From contig NZ_FNSY01000001.1 of the NCBI RefSeq assembly GCF_900105515.1, positions 4,700,001-4,764,000 on the forward strand: DNA of 64,000 nucleotides. Direction: 5' to 3'. Under the pieces are notes generated by a model, which saw only the letters and a list, made by a program, of their open reading frames with translations, was not told the DNA's origin and searched no databases. The stretch is from Streptomyces sp. 2131.1. Its GTDB lineage: Bacteria > Actinomycetota > Actinomycetes > Streptomycetales > Streptomycetaceae. Shown in pieces: positions 8,721 through 18,817 of the stretch; the stretch's first letter is position 1, and the number at the start of each line of letters is the position of its first letter. Made by a program: the position numbers and the translations under genes.

Positions 8721-10615
8721 CTGCCGTCACTGACGAGAATCCGGGGCAGGGCGGGACCGGGGAGTGCCTGTCCGACGCGTCGCACTCCGGCACCGGATGG
8801 GACGACGGGCTCATCGCCCGGCGGGCGCAGGCGGCCCCCAAGGAGGCCGAGCAGACGCCGGACGAGGTCCCTCCGGAGGACGACGGCGGGCCGCAGGTCG
8901 AGGCGTACGTGGACTCCGGCAGCCCGCTCCGGCCGCGCCTGGACGCCCTGCGCGAACTCGTCGGGCTGTCCAGGGCCCGCCTGGACCGGGCCGCCCTCGC
9001 CGAGGCGGGCCGGGTGCTGGACGAGGCCGCGGCCCGGCAGCGCCTGTCCTCCCGGCACACCGTCGTCGCCATCGCCGGGGCCAGCGGCAGCGGCAAGTCG
9101 GCCCTCTTCAACGCGCTCGCCGGCGCCCAGCTCTCCGAGACCGGCCTGCGCAGGCCCACCACTTCCTCCCCCCTCGCCTGCTCCTGGACCGACGGGGCCG
9201 CCGGACTGCTCGACCGGCTGGCCGTGCCCGGCAGGCTCCGGCGCAGGCCGCAGCCCGGCGCGGCGGCCGACGAGGCGCTCCAGGGCCTGGTCCTCGTCGA
9301 CCTGCCCGACCACGACTCGGCGGCGCGGGGCCACCGCGACCAGGTGGACCGGGTGCTCGCGCTGGTCGACGCCGTGATCTGGGTCGTGGACCCGGAGAAG
9401 TACGCGGACGCGGCGCTCCACGAGCGCTACCTGCGGCCCCTCGCCGGCCACGCCGAGGTCACCTTCGTCGTCCTCAACCAGATCGACCGGCTGCCGGGCG
9501 AGGCCGCCGACCAGGTCCTTGACGACCTGCGCCGGCTGCTCGACGAGGACGGCATGGCCGTCGGCGAGCACGGCGAGCCCGGAGCCACCGTCCTGTCCCT
9601 GTCCGCCCTCACCGGCGAAGGCGTCGGCGAACTGCGCGAACTGCTCGGCCGGTTCGTCCAGGACCGCACCGCGGCCACCCGCCGCCTGGCCGCCGACGTC
9701 GACGCGGCGGCGGCCCGACTGCGCCCGGTGTACGTCGCCGAGGGGCGGCCGGGACTGGGGGAGCAGGCACGCGAGGAGTTCGCGGACCGGCTCGCGGAGG
9801 CCGTGGGCGCCGCTGCCGCGGGCCAGGCGGCCGAGCGCGAGTGGCGCCGCAACGCCGGACGGGCGTGCGGCACGCCGTGGCTGCGGCTCTGGCGCTGGTA
9901 CGAGGCCACGCGGCAGCCCGGCAGCCGGGACCGCACGCCCCTCGCCGCCCCGCCCGAGGAACGGCTCACGGCACGTCAGCGCGTCGAGCAGGCGGTGCGC
10001 ACGGTGGCGGACGACGCGGCCGCGGGGCTGCCCGGGCCCTGGGCACAGGCGGTGCGCGAGGCCGCGGTGCAGGGGGCCCAGGGGCTGCCGGACGCGCTGG
10101 ACGAACTGGCGGGACGGGTGACCGGTGGGCCGGAGGCCGGTGCGCCTGCCACGGGTGGCGCGGCTCCGACGGGTGGCGCGGCTCCGACGGGTGGCGCCGC
10201 TCCACCCGGTGGCGCGGGCGAGGGCCGGGCCGCGCGGGCGGCCGGGAAGCCGCCGCGTCCCGCCTGGTGGCCGGCGGCCGTGCTGGCGCAGGTGGCGATG
10301 ACACTGCTCCAGATCTTCGGCGGCCTGTGGCTGGCCGGCCAGATCATCGGGGTGCTGGAGCCGGGGCTGCTGACGCCCGCCCTGGTGATGCTGGCGGGCA
10401 TCGTCGGCGGCCCGCTCGTGGAGTGGTCGTGCGCGGCGGCGGCGAGGGGGCCCGCGCGGCGGTACGGCCAGGAGGCCGAACGGCGACTGCGCGAGACGGC
10501 GGCGGCCTGCGGACGGGCCAGGGTGCTCGACCCGGTCTCGGCCGAGCTGGCGCGCTACCGCGAAGTGCGCGAAAGGTACGTGGCGGTGACGGAGTTCTCC
10601 ACAACGGGCCGTTAG
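8717..10615 (+). CDS. dynB: Dynamin-like GTPase DynB, membrane anchored
   Basis: The ATG overlaps the dynA stop (ATGA) and AAGGAGAGG lies just upstream, so translation is coupled. The 632-residue product has a GTPase domain with P-loop AGASGSGKSALFNAL (about residues 118-132), G3 LVDLPDHDS and G4 VVLNQIDRL. A Gly/Pro/Thr linker with an 18-bp repeat (nt 10151-10219) precedes two hydrophobic helices near residues 520-575 (AQVAMTLLQIFGGLWLAGQI and TPALVMLAGIVGGPLV), then a basic amphipathic tail. Anchoring in the membrane and partnership with DynA at sporulation septa are inferred from the known Streptomyces pair. The upstream 85 residues before the GTPase domain are acidic and probably disordered. 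Confidence 0.82.
   Translation: MTAVTDENPGQGGTGECLSDASHSGTGWDDGLIARRAQAAPKEAEQTPDEVPPEDDGGPQVEAYVDSGSPLRPRLDALRELVGLSRARLDRAALAEAGRVLDEAAARQRLSSRHTVVAIAGASGSGKSALFNALAGAQLSETGLRRPTTSSPLACSWTDGAAGLLDRLAVPGRLRRRPQPGAAADEALQGLVLVDLPDHDSAARGHRDQVDRVLALVDAVIWVVDPEKYADAALHERYLRPLAGHAEVTFVVLNQIDRLPGEAADQVLDDLRRLLDEDGMAVGEHGEPGATVLSLSALTGEGVGELRELLGRFVQDRTAATRRLAADVDAAAARLRPVYVAEGRPGLGEQAREEFADRLAEAVGAAAAGQAAEREWRRNAGRACGTPWLRLWRWYEATRQPGSRDRTPLAAPPEERLTARQRVEQAVRTVADDAAAGLPGPWAQAVREAAVQGAQGLPDALDELAGRVTGGPEAGAPATGGAAPTGGAAPTGGAAPPGGAGEGRAARAAGKPPRPAWWPAAVLAQVAMTLLQIFGGLWLAGQIIGVLEPGLLTPALVMLAGIVGGPLVEWSCAAAARGPARRYGQEAERRLRETAAACGRARVLDPVSAELARYREVRERYVAVTEFSTTGR
10151..10219 (+). repeat. 18-bp tandem repeat in the dynB linker
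   Basis: About 3.8 copies of an 18-bp unit ACGGGTGGCGCGGCTCCG encode a TGGAAP linker between the GTPase domain and the membrane helices. The first two copies are identical, the third differs at two positions and the last is partial. Confidence 0.8.
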
Positions 10616-10664
10616 TCCACAGCCTCCAGCGGGATTTCCGCCTCCCCTCCAGCATGGGATCAGT

Positions 10665-10685
10665 GACCGCACACACGGTGCGGTC
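10665..10685 (+). promoter_or_regulatory. Inverted repeat in the ssbB leader
   Basis: GACCGCAC and GTGCGGTC form an 8-bp perfect stem with a 5-nt loop, 32 nt before the ssbB start. It could be an operator, a leader hairpin or a weak terminator of the dyn genes; the sequence does not decide. Confidence 0.4.
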
Positions 10686-10717
10686 GCGGAGACCGGGCGA
10701 ACAGGGGAGGCGGAGTC

Positions 10718-11323
10718 ATGAACGAGACCTTGGTGACGCTGGTGGGCAACGCGGCGACGGCGGTGGAGTTCCGGGACACGACGAGCGGGGGGATGGCCCG
10801 GTTCAGGTTCGCGGTGACGCCCCGGCGGTGGGACCGGGCCAAGGAGGCCTGGGCCGACGGGCACACGAGCTTCTACACCGTGTGGGCGTGGCGCACGCTG
10901 GCCGCGAATCTGTCGGGGTCGGTCGCGGTGGGGGAGCCGCTGGTGGTGCACGGCAGGCTGAAGGTGCGCGAGGAGGAGTTGGACGGGCAGCGCCGGACGT
11001 TCGTGGACATCGAGGCGGTGGCGGTGGGCCACGATCTGACGCGGGGGACGTCGGCGTTCCGCAGGGTGGTCAGGGGTGAGCCGGGCCTGACGTCCCGGTA
11101 CGGCCCGGCACCGGTCGCCGCGGGGAGCGACGATCCGTGGGCGGTGCGGGAGGCGCCGGAGCGGCCGGGCGGGGAGCCGGTGGGGGAGGGCGAACCGGCG
11201 GGCGGCGCGGTGGCGTCGGAGGAGCCGCCGGTGCCGGAGCGGCCAACCGCGCGACGGCGGACGGTGCGTCAGAAGGGCGGATCCGCGCCCCGGAAGGCGG
11301 ACTCGGATCTGGTGACCGTGTGA
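10718..11323 (+). CDS. ssbB: Single-stranded DNA-binding protein SsbB
   Basis: Residues about 1-110 form an OB-fold of the SSB family (ETLVTLVGNAATAVEFRD, then WAWRTLAANLSGSVAVGEPL). The C-terminal 90 residues are Pro/Gly/Glu-rich and end in DLVTV, without the acidic DDDIPF tip used by housekeeping SSB to recruit repair partners. This matches the actinobacterial SsbB paralogue, which in Streptomyces coelicolor is linked to chromosome segregation during sporulation. ATG 10718 follows GGGGAGGCGGAG, a strong ribosome site. It sits 102 nt after dynB, so septation and segregation genes are neighbours here. The tail is longer than I remember for the S. coelicolor protein. Confidence 0.88.
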   Translation: MNETLVTLVGNAATAVEFRDTTSGGMARFRFAVTPRRWDRAKEAWADGHTSFYTVWAWRTLAANLSGSVAVGEPLVVHGRLKVREEELDGQRRTFVDIEAVAVGHDLTRGTSAFRRVVRGEPGLTSRYGPAPVAAGSDDPWAVREAPERPGGEPVGEGEPAGGAVASEEPPVPERPTARRRTVRQKGGSAPRKADSDLVTV

Positions 11324-11539
11324 CGACCACGCGTGCCGGGGCGGGCCAGTGTTCGCAATGGGGCGCGAGTTGCGCCGGATAACGATTGCGATTCGGAATG
11401 GTTGTCGGACGGTATGACGGGGGACGGTTCTTTATCCGCTCCATAGGATCTCCCCGTACTCACAAGGCACTTGAGTAAGCAGGCGGGACAATCCCCACAC
11501 GCGTACCGGGCGCGAGGGTCTCGCCCGGAGGGGAAATCA

Positions 11540-13003
11540 GTGTTTTCTGCTTCTTCAGCGACCGTTTCGTCGTCCACGGGGACGGCTCACACCGGACGGC
11601 GTCGGCGCATAGTCCGGCTCACGGCCTCGGTGGTGGCGTCCGGCCTGGCCATGGCCGGGGCCCTTGTCGGCGCGGGTAGCGCGACGGCCGACGAGGTGCC
11701 CGCGCACCAGGGCGGCGCGACCGCCGTACTGGACGGACTGAAGACCTACGACACCGCTTACGTCCACGAGGACGGCAAGAAGGACGACAAGGTCTCCGCG
11801 GGTCTGTTCGAGATGAACGTCGACGGCGGCGGCACGCTCAAGACGTACTGCATCGACATCCACAACCACACCCAGGACCAGGCGAAGTACCTGGAGACGC
11901 CCTGGGACCAGACCTCGCTCGGCGGCAACAAGGACGCCGGCAAGATCCTCTGGGTCCTGCAGCACTCCTACCCGCAGGTGAACGACCTCTCGGAGCTCGC
12001 CAAGGCGGCCGGCACCGGGACGCTCACCAACGAGACCGCGGCGGCCGGCACCCAGGTCGCGATCTGGCGGTTCTCCGACCACGTCGACGTCACCGCCGCT
12101 GACGAGCAGGCGGAGAAGCTCGCGGACTGGCTGGAGAAGTCCGCCACCGTCACCGCCGAGCCGAAGGCCTCCCTGGCGCTCGACCCGGTCGCGGTCTCCG
12201 GCCGCTCAGGTGAGCGCGTCGGCCCGGTCACCGTCCGCACCAACGCCGGCCAGGCCACGGTGACCCCGCCGGCGGACCTCGCCAGCGGCGTGAAGGTCAC
12301 CGACAAGGCGGGCAAGCCCGTCACCACGGCGTCCGACGGCGACGAGCTCTACTTCGACGTGCCCGCCGGCTCCGAGGAGGGCACCGCCTCGCTGACCGTC
12401 CAGGCCGCGACCTCCGTCCCGGTCGGCCGCGCCTTCGCCGGGGTCACCAAGAGCCAGACCCAGATCCTGGCCGGCTCCAGCGAGTCCACGGTCTCCGCGG
12501 CCGCCACCGCCTCCTGGGCCAAGAAGGGCCCGATCCCGACGGCCACCGCCGAGAAGAACTGCACCAAGGGCGGCGTCGACGTCACCGTCGGCAACCAGGG
12601 CGACGAGGCGTTCACCTTCGAGCTCGACGGCAAGGAGCAGACCGTCGAGGCCGGCAAGACCGCGACCGTCACGGTCCCGGTCGCCGAGGACCAGGCGTAC
12701 GACATCACGGTCACCGGCCCCGGCGGCTTCTCCAAGACGTTCAAGGGCGTCCTGGACTGCAAGACCACCAGCAGCGGCACCGGCGGCACGGGCGGCACGG
12801 ACACCCAGACCGGTGGTGACGAGCCCACCTCGACCACGGCCACGGCCGGCGGCAGCACCTCGGGCGGCGACGACACCAACCTCGCCGAGACCGGCAGCTC
12901 CAGCGCCACCCCGATGATCGCGGGCATCGCCATCGCCCTGGTCGTCGTCGGCGGCGGCGCGGTCGTGCTCCTTCGCCGCAAGGGCCGCACCGCCAGTGAG
13001 TGA
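11540..13003 (+). CDS. Thioester (TQXA) domain surface protein with LAETG sorting signal
   Basis: The 487-residue product has a signal peptide (RIVRLTASVVASGLAMAGALVGAGSATAD) after a short charged lead. The first domain carries a Cys in KTYCIDI (about residue 102) and a Gln in GTQVAIW (about 171), the pair that forms an internal thioester in TQXA-domain adhesins. Ig-like repeats rich in Asp/Thr follow, then a Ser/Thr/Gly stalk, an LAETG motif near residue 451, a hydrophobic helix and a positive tail. LAETG fits class E sortases of actinobacteria, so the mature protein is probably wall-linked. GTG 11540 is chosen over an upstream in-frame TTG at 11471 because GGAGGGG sits 6-7 nt before it and it gives a normal signal peptide. 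A very strong terminator follows. Confidence 0.85.
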   Translation: MFSASSATVSSSTGTAHTGRRRRIVRLTASVVASGLAMAGALVGAGSATADEVPAHQGGATAVLDGLKTYDTAYVHEDGKKDDKVSAGLFEMNVDGGGTLKTYCIDIHNHTQDQAKYLETPWDQTSLGGNKDAGKILWVLQHSYPQVNDLSELAKAAGTGTLTNETAAAGTQVAIWRFSDHVDVTAADEQAEKLADWLEKSATVTAEPKASLALDPVAVSGRSGERVGPVTVRTNAGQATVTPPADLASGVKVTDKAGKPVTTASDGDELYFDVPAGSEEGTASLTVQAATSVPVGRAFAGVTKSQTQILAGSSESTVSAAATASWAKKGPIPTATAEKNCTKGGVDVTVGNQGDEAFTFELDGKEQTVEAGKTATVTVPVAEDQAYDITVTGPGGFSKTFKGVLDCKTTSSGTGGTGGTDTQTGGDEPTSTTATAGGSTSGGDDTNLAETGSSSATPMIAGIAIALVVVGGGAVVLLRRKGRTASE

Positions 13004-13035
13004 CCTGCGGTAGCACACCGTCACACGCACTGATC

Positions 13036-13069
13036 AAGGCCCCGGCGGGCTTCGGCCCGCCGGGGCCTT
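13036..13069 (+). terminator. Strong terminator after the thioester surface protein
   Basis: A 15-bp perfect stem (AAGGCCCCGGCGGGC and its complement) is capped by a TTCG tetraloop, 32 nt after the stop codon. Confidence 0.88.
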
Positions 13070-13206
13070 CGCGTACCCCGGCCACCCCCGGCACGTACCG
13101 CGACCCGGGATCGCCCGTATCGCGCACCGGACCGGTTTCCGTCAAGAGGCGGCCGTCAGGCAAGATGGTTCCATCTGCCCACACATCGATTGCCGGACGG
13201 TTTCTC

Positions 13207-14871
<1,665 letters not shown>

Positions 14872-14876
14872 TCGTC

Positions 14877-15299
14877 TTGGCTCGTCACATCTACAGCTGC
14901 CCGCTGCGCTGGTCGGACATGGACGCCTTCGGCCACGTCAACAACGTGGTCTTCCTCCGCTACCTGGAGGAGGCGCGCATCGACTTCATGTTCCGGCTGG
15001 CGCCGGGGGACGGCTCGCCGTCCTTCGCGGGCGGTTCCGTGGTGGCGCGGCACGAGATCGACTACGTGCGGCCCCTGGTCCACCGCCACCGGCCGGTGAC
15101 CGTCGAGTCCTGGGTCACGAAGATAGGCGCCGCGTCCCTGACGATCGCCTACGAGATCAAGGACCCGGACCAGGTCTACGTACGCGCCTCGACCGTCGTC
15201 GTGCCGTACGACCTGGCCGCGGAGCGTCCCCGGCGCATCTCCGCGGAGGAGAAGCTGTTCCTCCAGGAGTACCTGGCCGAGGAGCCCGCCGCGGTATGA
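14877..15299 (+). CDS. Hot-dog fold acyl-CoA thioesterase (YbgC/4HBT family)
   Basis: The 140-residue protein has the 4HBT pattern: WSDMDAFGHVNNVVFLRYLEEARIDF at the N-terminus contains the Asp (D14) of the YbgC-type active site and the following helix; a beta-sheet with VVARHEIDYVRPL and the closing strands follow. It should hydrolyse an acyl-CoA in the cytosol; chain specificity cannot be read. The start is TTG 14877, five nt after the ettA stop, so it is read from the ettA message. No other start codon lies close by. The stop overlaps the next gene by 4 nt (ATGA). Confidence 0.88.
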   Translation: MARHIYSCPLRWSDMDAFGHVNNVVFLRYLEEARIDFMFRLAPGDGSPSFAGGSVVARHEIDYVRPLVHRHRPVTVESWVTKIGAASLTIAYEIKDPDQVYVRASTVVVPYDLAAERPRRISAEEKLFLQEYLAEEPAAV

Positions 15300-15988
15300 C
15301 CGTGTCCGTACAGTCGCTGCGGTTCGCCGACGCGAGGGAGGCCGCCGACCTCGCGGCCTTCCTCGAACGGCTGCTCCACTACGACCGCGCCGCCGCCGTA
15401 CGCCTCCAGGCGGGCGGCGGCGCGCTCGCCGTGTTCGGCCGGCCGCCGTCCTTCGACGTCCTGGCGATCCGTACGGCACGGCTGGCCGAGCCGCACGGCT
15501 TCGACCTCACGGTGTCGGCCGGTGACCTCCTGGAGAGCCTGCCGGCCGAGGGCCCCGGCGCCGGCTTCGGCGCCCTGCCCGCGCCGGTCACCGGACCGCC
15601 CTGGGCCGGTGTCCTGCCGCCCCGCGGCGGCTGGCGGGAGCGCCCAGGACTGCCCGGCCCCGCCGCCCTGAGGGCCGCGCTGACCGCGGCCGTCACGGAA
15701 TTCCGGGCCCGCGACGAGGCACTCCCCGAGGGCCGGCGCACCCGCGCCGAGCGGGACCGCATCGGCCACGACATCTGGTCGCGCACCCTTGCGGACACCG
15801 AACTCCCGCTCCGCGCGGTCCACGCCGCGCAGTCCCTCGGCTTCCTGCGCGCCGCCCCCGACTTCCCGGTCGCCCTCCTGACGACGGGCAGCTGGCTGCG
15901 CCTGCGTACCCCGTACGGCTCCATCGCCCTGCGCCGGGCGGGCGCGACGGGCGGCCTGGGGAACCTCGCGGTCTCCGTGAACGGCTGA
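15296..15988 (+). CDS. Conserved actinobacterial protein of unknown function
   Basis: The 230-residue product starts with ATG overlapping the thioesterase stop, which makes it third in an ettA-thioesterase operon. I do not recognise a catalytic motif. The N-terminal half is helical (ADAREAADLAAFLERLLHYDRAAAVRL) followed by a small beta region; the C-terminal half carries a conserved-looking RIGHDIWSRT and a GSWLRLRTPYGSIALRR segment. No signal peptide or membrane helix. Tight coupling to a hot-dog thioesterase makes a role near acyl-CoA metabolism possible but unproven. It converges with the next gene, 9 nt away. Confidence 0.7.
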   Translation: MTVSVQSLRFADAREAADLAAFLERLLHYDRAAAVRLQAGGGALAVFGRPPSFDVLAIRTARLAEPHGFDLTVSAGDLLESLPAEGPGAGFGALPAPVTGPPWAGVLPPRGGWRERPGLPGPAALRAALTAAVTEFRARDEALPEGRRTRAERDRIGHDIWSRTLADTELPLRAVHAAQSLGFLRAAPDFPVALLTTGSWLRLRTPYGSIALRRAGATGGLGNLAVSVNG

Positions 15989-15997
15989 ACCGCCCCC

Positions 15998-17047
15998 TCA
16001 CCACCGCATGTGCACGTCCTCCGCCCAGCCCAGCAGGCGGTCCACCGCGATCTCCGTGCCGTCGTCGGCGCGGACGCGGCCGTCGTAGTGGCCGAAGCAC
16101 TGGTCGGTGCGGTTGGCGAGCAGGCCCGCCTCGGTGCGGGTACAGCGGTTGTGGAACGGGGTGAACGTCAGGTCGATCTGACCGGTCAGCGGCGTGCGGA
16201 TCGTCCAGGTGGCCAGCGGGTCCGAGGCCGACCAGCGCCAGTCCAGCTCCTCGCCGACCTTGCTGAGCCGTCCGTCCACGCACAGGGCGTTCTCCGTGGA
16301 CCCGGTGCCCAGCGTCCACCGCCCGCCGAGCTGGAGGCCCACCGTACGGCCGTCGGTGCGGCCGGAGGCGGCGCCCCAGTTCCAGTCGACCGTACGAGGC
16401 CAGCGGCCCCGGCCGTGGTCCAGGACGGCCCAGGTGTCGTCGCCGTCGAAGTCCAGGAACTCGCCCCCGACCCTGACCCGGCCGGAGGCGGGCAGCGCGG
16501 TCTGCTTGGACGTGTACTGGAAGCGGTGGCTGTTCCACGGGACGACCACCGAGAGCGATTCGTGGTCCGCCGGGCGGCCGACCAGGAGATCCACGTCCAC
16601 CGGCACCCGCTCCGGGGTCAGACAGCGAGCCCTGAGCCGGGTGCCGCCGGGCTCGTCGCGGATCTCCACGCGCACCTTGCCACCCGTGGGGCGCGCCGGT
16701 CCGGTCACCACGTCCGGGGAGCCGGCGGCGCCGGCCACGGTGTCGGGCAGGTGGACACCGAGGCCGCCGGGGATGACCGCCGTACGCTCCATCTCCAGCC
16801 CGCCGGGCGCGTATTCGAGCAGGTAGACGCTGTTCAGGGCGAGGAAGTCCAAATCGCTGACGGTCAGCGCCACCAGGTGGGTGGGCGTCGTGACGCACCA
16901 GTACTCCCACCGCTTCGTACGGCCCCAGCCGCGCAGATTCGCGCGGTGCAACGGCGTCCGCGACCAGCCGACCGCCGCCGGATCGAGGCGGCCGTCGGGC
17001 AGGCACAGGTCGACCGGCTCGGTGATCTCACGCTCGAACGTCGTCAT
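15998..17047 (-). CDS. DUF2804 family protein
   Basis: The 349-residue protein has the features of DUF2804: an N-terminal REITEPVDLCLPDGRL, a central NSHRFQYTSKQTALPASGRV and a WGAASGRTDGRTVGLQLGGRW block, with many Trp and aromatic residues on a beta-rich fold that resembles lipocalin-like or AttH-like sheets. No signal peptide, membrane helix or catalytic residues are apparent. The family has no established function that I know; substrate binding of a hydrophobic ligand is only a guess from the fold type. It is transcribed opposite to the ettA operon and ends 9 nt from it. Confidence 0.75.
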   Translation of the reverse strand: MTTFEREITEPVDLCLPDGRLDPAAVGWSRTPLHRANLRGWGRTKRWEYWCVTTPTHLVALTVSDLDFLALNSVYLLEYAPGGLEMERTAVIPGGLGVHLPDTVAGAAGSPDVVTGPARPTGGKVRVEIRDEPGGTRLRARCLTPERVPVDVDLLVGRPADHESLSVVVPWNSHRFQYTSKQTALPASGRVRVGGEFLDFDGDDTWAVLDHGRGRWPRTVDWNWGAASGRTDGRTVGLQLGGRWTLGTGSTENALCVDGRLSKVGEELDWRWSASDPLATWTIRTPLTGQIDLTFTPFHNRCTRTEAGLLANRTDQCFGHYDGRVRADDGTEIAVDRLLGWAEDVHMRW

Positions 17048-17131
17048 GGCCGGATCCTAACGGCCGGTCAGCGCGCCGCTCGGGGGCGGACGGCGGAGCG
17101 AGCCCGGGCGGCACCCGGTCCTCCGGGGCCA

Positions 17132-17536
17132 TCAGCCGTCGGTGTTCACCATCGAGGCCGCCGCGTAGGTGAGGTAGTCCCACAGTTGGCGCTCGTGCTC
17201 GGGCGCGAGGTCCAGTTCGTCCAGCGCCACCCGCATGTGGTGCAGCCACGCGTCGTGTGCGGCGCGGTCCACCTGGAACGGCGCGTGCCGCATCCGCAGC
17301 CGCGGATGCCCGCGGCGGTCGCTGTAGGTGCGCGGACCGCCCCAGTACTGCATGAGGAAGAGCGCGAACCGCTCCTCGGCCGGCCCGAGATCCTCCTCCG
17401 GGTACATCGGCCGCAGCAGCGGGTCATCGGCGACGCCCTGGTAGAAGCGGTGGACCAGGCGCCTGAAGGTCTCCTCGCCGCCGACCTGCTCGTAGAAGGT
17501 CAGCTCCTGCACCGTGTCGCGCGGATTCTCAGTCAC
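17132..17536 (-). CDS. glbO: Group II truncated haemoglobin (GlbO type)
   Basis: The 134-residue product is a 2-on-2 globin: TFYEQVGGEETFRRLVHRFYQGV at the N-terminus, MQYWGGPRTYSDRRGHPRLRMRH in the E-F region and a C-terminal WLHHMRVALDE helix. The proximal His lies in the RMRHAPF segment and the conserved Trp of group II globins in the later helix (WLHH). Such haem proteins bind oxygen and handle peroxide or nitric oxide; the exact role here is not known. GTG 17536 is chosen because it gives the family's usual length. The gene is read away from the neighbouring oxidoreductase, whose operators start 80 nt upstream, so shared control is possible. Confidence 0.88.
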   Translation of the reverse strand: MTENPRDTVQELTFYEQVGGEETFRRLVHRFYQGVADDPLLRPMYPEEDLGPAEERFALFLMQYWGGPRTYSDRRGHPRLRMRHAPFQVDRAAHDAWLHHMRVALDELDLAPEHERQLWDYLTYAAASMVNTDG

Positions 17537-17615
17537 CCGTCCATGGTCGCAGACGCGTCGCCCGCCGGGACGGGCCCGGGGATCTTCTCCGGCCTCCGGC
17601 CCTTTACGCCTTGTC

Positions 17616-17632
17616 AGTTCGTTGTGCGAACT
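17616..17632. promoter_or_regulatory. MarR-type operator 1 upstream of the FAD oxidoreductase
   Basis: AGTTCGTTGTGCGAACT is a 17-nt inverted repeat with perfect 6-bp arms. It shares the consensus GTTCGT-N3-CGAAC with two other sites here and its centre is 22 bp, two helical turns, from operator 2. Confidence 0.72.
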
Positions 17633-17637
17633 ACTAT

Positions 17638-17654
17638 GGTTCGTGTAACGAACC
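17638..17654. promoter_or_regulatory. MarR-type operator 2 upstream of the FAD oxidoreductase
   Basis: GGTTCGTGTAACGAACC has perfect 7-bp arms around a 3-nt spacer and ends 33 nt before ATG 17688. It would overlap the promoter, fitting repression by the neighbouring MarR protein. Confidence 0.75.
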
Positions 17655-17687
17655 AAGTCGTGTGTCCGTTCAATGGTTGGGGTCGGC

Positions 17688-18797
17688 ATGGCAAAGGGAA
17701 CAGCGAATCGCACCGTCGTGGTCGTCGGCGGCGGATACGGCGGCTCCGCCGTCGCCAAGGCGCTCGACGAGGAAACCGATGTGGTGCTCATCGACCCCAA
17801 GGACGCATTCGTGCACGCTGCGGGCTCGCTGCGCGCGCTGGTCAGGCCCGACTGGGCGCAGAACATCTTCTTCCCGTACGACACCCTGCTGAAGCGCGGC
17901 ACCGTCCGCCGCGAGCGGGCCGTCGCCGTGGACCCGGGCGGGGTCACCCTGGCCGGCGGAGAGCGCGTCGCCGCCGACTACCTGGTGCTCGCCTCCGGCT
18001 CGGACTACCCGTTCCCGGCCAAGACGGACACCGACCTGGCGGGCGAGGCGCTGGCCCGGATACGCGAGGCGCACCGGGAACTGGCCGGTGCCAAGCGGGT
18101 CCTGATCACCGGCGCCGGACCGGTCGGCCTCGAACTGTCCGGTGAGATCAAGGCCGTCTGGCCCGAGAAGCACGTGGTCGTCACCGACCCCGCCGACGAG
18201 CTGCTGCCCGGCTTCCTGCCCGAGGTCCGCGAGGAACTGGAGCGCCAGCTGGCCGCACTCGGCGTCGAAGTGCGGCTCGGCACCGCACTCACCGGTGAAC
18301 CGCCGGCCGCCCCGGGCCGCCTGGAGCCGTTCACCGTCACCACCGCCGCCGGTGACCCCATCGGGGCGGACATCTGGTTCCGCTGCTACGGCGTGCGCTC
18401 CAACGGCGACTACCTCGCCGACGGCCAGGTCGCCGAGCGCGACGCGCAGGGCCGGGTTCCGGTCGACGAGCGGCTCAACGTCGTGGGCCACGACCACATC
18501 TACGCCCTCGGCGACCTCACCGACCTGGCCGAGGCCAAGATGGCCGGGTACGCCATGAAGCACGCCGAGGTCGTCGCCGCCAACGTCCTGGCCCAGGTGC
18601 GCGGGGAGGATCCGGTGGCCGTCTACCTGCCGTCCCCGGTGCGCTCCGCGCTGCTCCCGCTCGGGCCCGGCGGCGGGGTCGGTCAGGTGCCGGCGCCGGG
18701 CGGCCCGGTGCTGCTGCCCGCGGAAGAGGTCAGCGCGTACAAGGGCAAGGACCTCTTCACCGGCCGCTTCGAGGAGCTCTTCGGTATCACCCGCTGA
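17688..18797 (+). CDS. FAD-dependent pyridine nucleotide-disulphide oxidoreductase family (NDH-2/AIF-like)
   Basis: The 369-residue protein has an FAD Rossmann motif at the very N-terminus (VVVVGGGYGGSAVAKAL), a second dinucleotide fold VLITGAGPVGLELSGEI near residue 145 for NAD(P)H, and the late FAD-binding IYALGDLTDL near 275. No redox CxxC pair is present, which points to the AIF/type II NADH dehydrogenase branch rather than disulphide reductases. It probably passes electrons from NAD(P)H to a quinone or other acceptor at the membrane surface. ATG 17688 is preferred over 17673 because GGTTGGGG lies upstream. Two paired inverted repeats just upstream and a convergent marR gene indicate regulation by that repressor. 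Confidence 0.82.
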   Translation: MAKGTANRTVVVVGGGYGGSAVAKALDEETDVVLIDPKDAFVHAAGSLRALVRPDWAQNIFFPYDTLLKRGTVRRERAVAVDPGGVTLAGGERVAADYLVLASGSDYPFPAKTDTDLAGEALARIREAHRELAGAKRVLITGAGPVGLELSGEIKAVWPEKHVVVTDPADELLPGFLPEVREELERQLAALGVEVRLGTALTGEPPAAPGRLEPFTVTTAAGDPIGADIWFRCYGVRSNGDYLADGQVAERDAQGRVPVDERLNVVGHDHIYALGDLTDLAEAKMAGYAMKHAEVVAANVLAQVRGEDPVAVYLPSPVRSALLPLGPGGGVGQVPAPGGPVLLPAEEVSAYKGKDLFTGRFEELFGITR

Positions 18798-18817
18798 GGA
18801 GGGAGGCCCGCCTCAGC
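18793..18817. terminator. Small palindrome joining the convergent stops
   Basis: GCTGAGG and CCTCAGC (7 bp, 11-nt loop) overlap the stop codons of the oxidoreductase and of the convergent marR gene. It may serve as a compact bidirectional terminator; the stem is short. Confidence 0.4.

Noticed and set aside
11471..11539. Upstream TTG start for the thioester surface protein
   Set aside because: It would put 23 extra polar residues before the signal peptide; GTG 11540 has a proper ribosome site.
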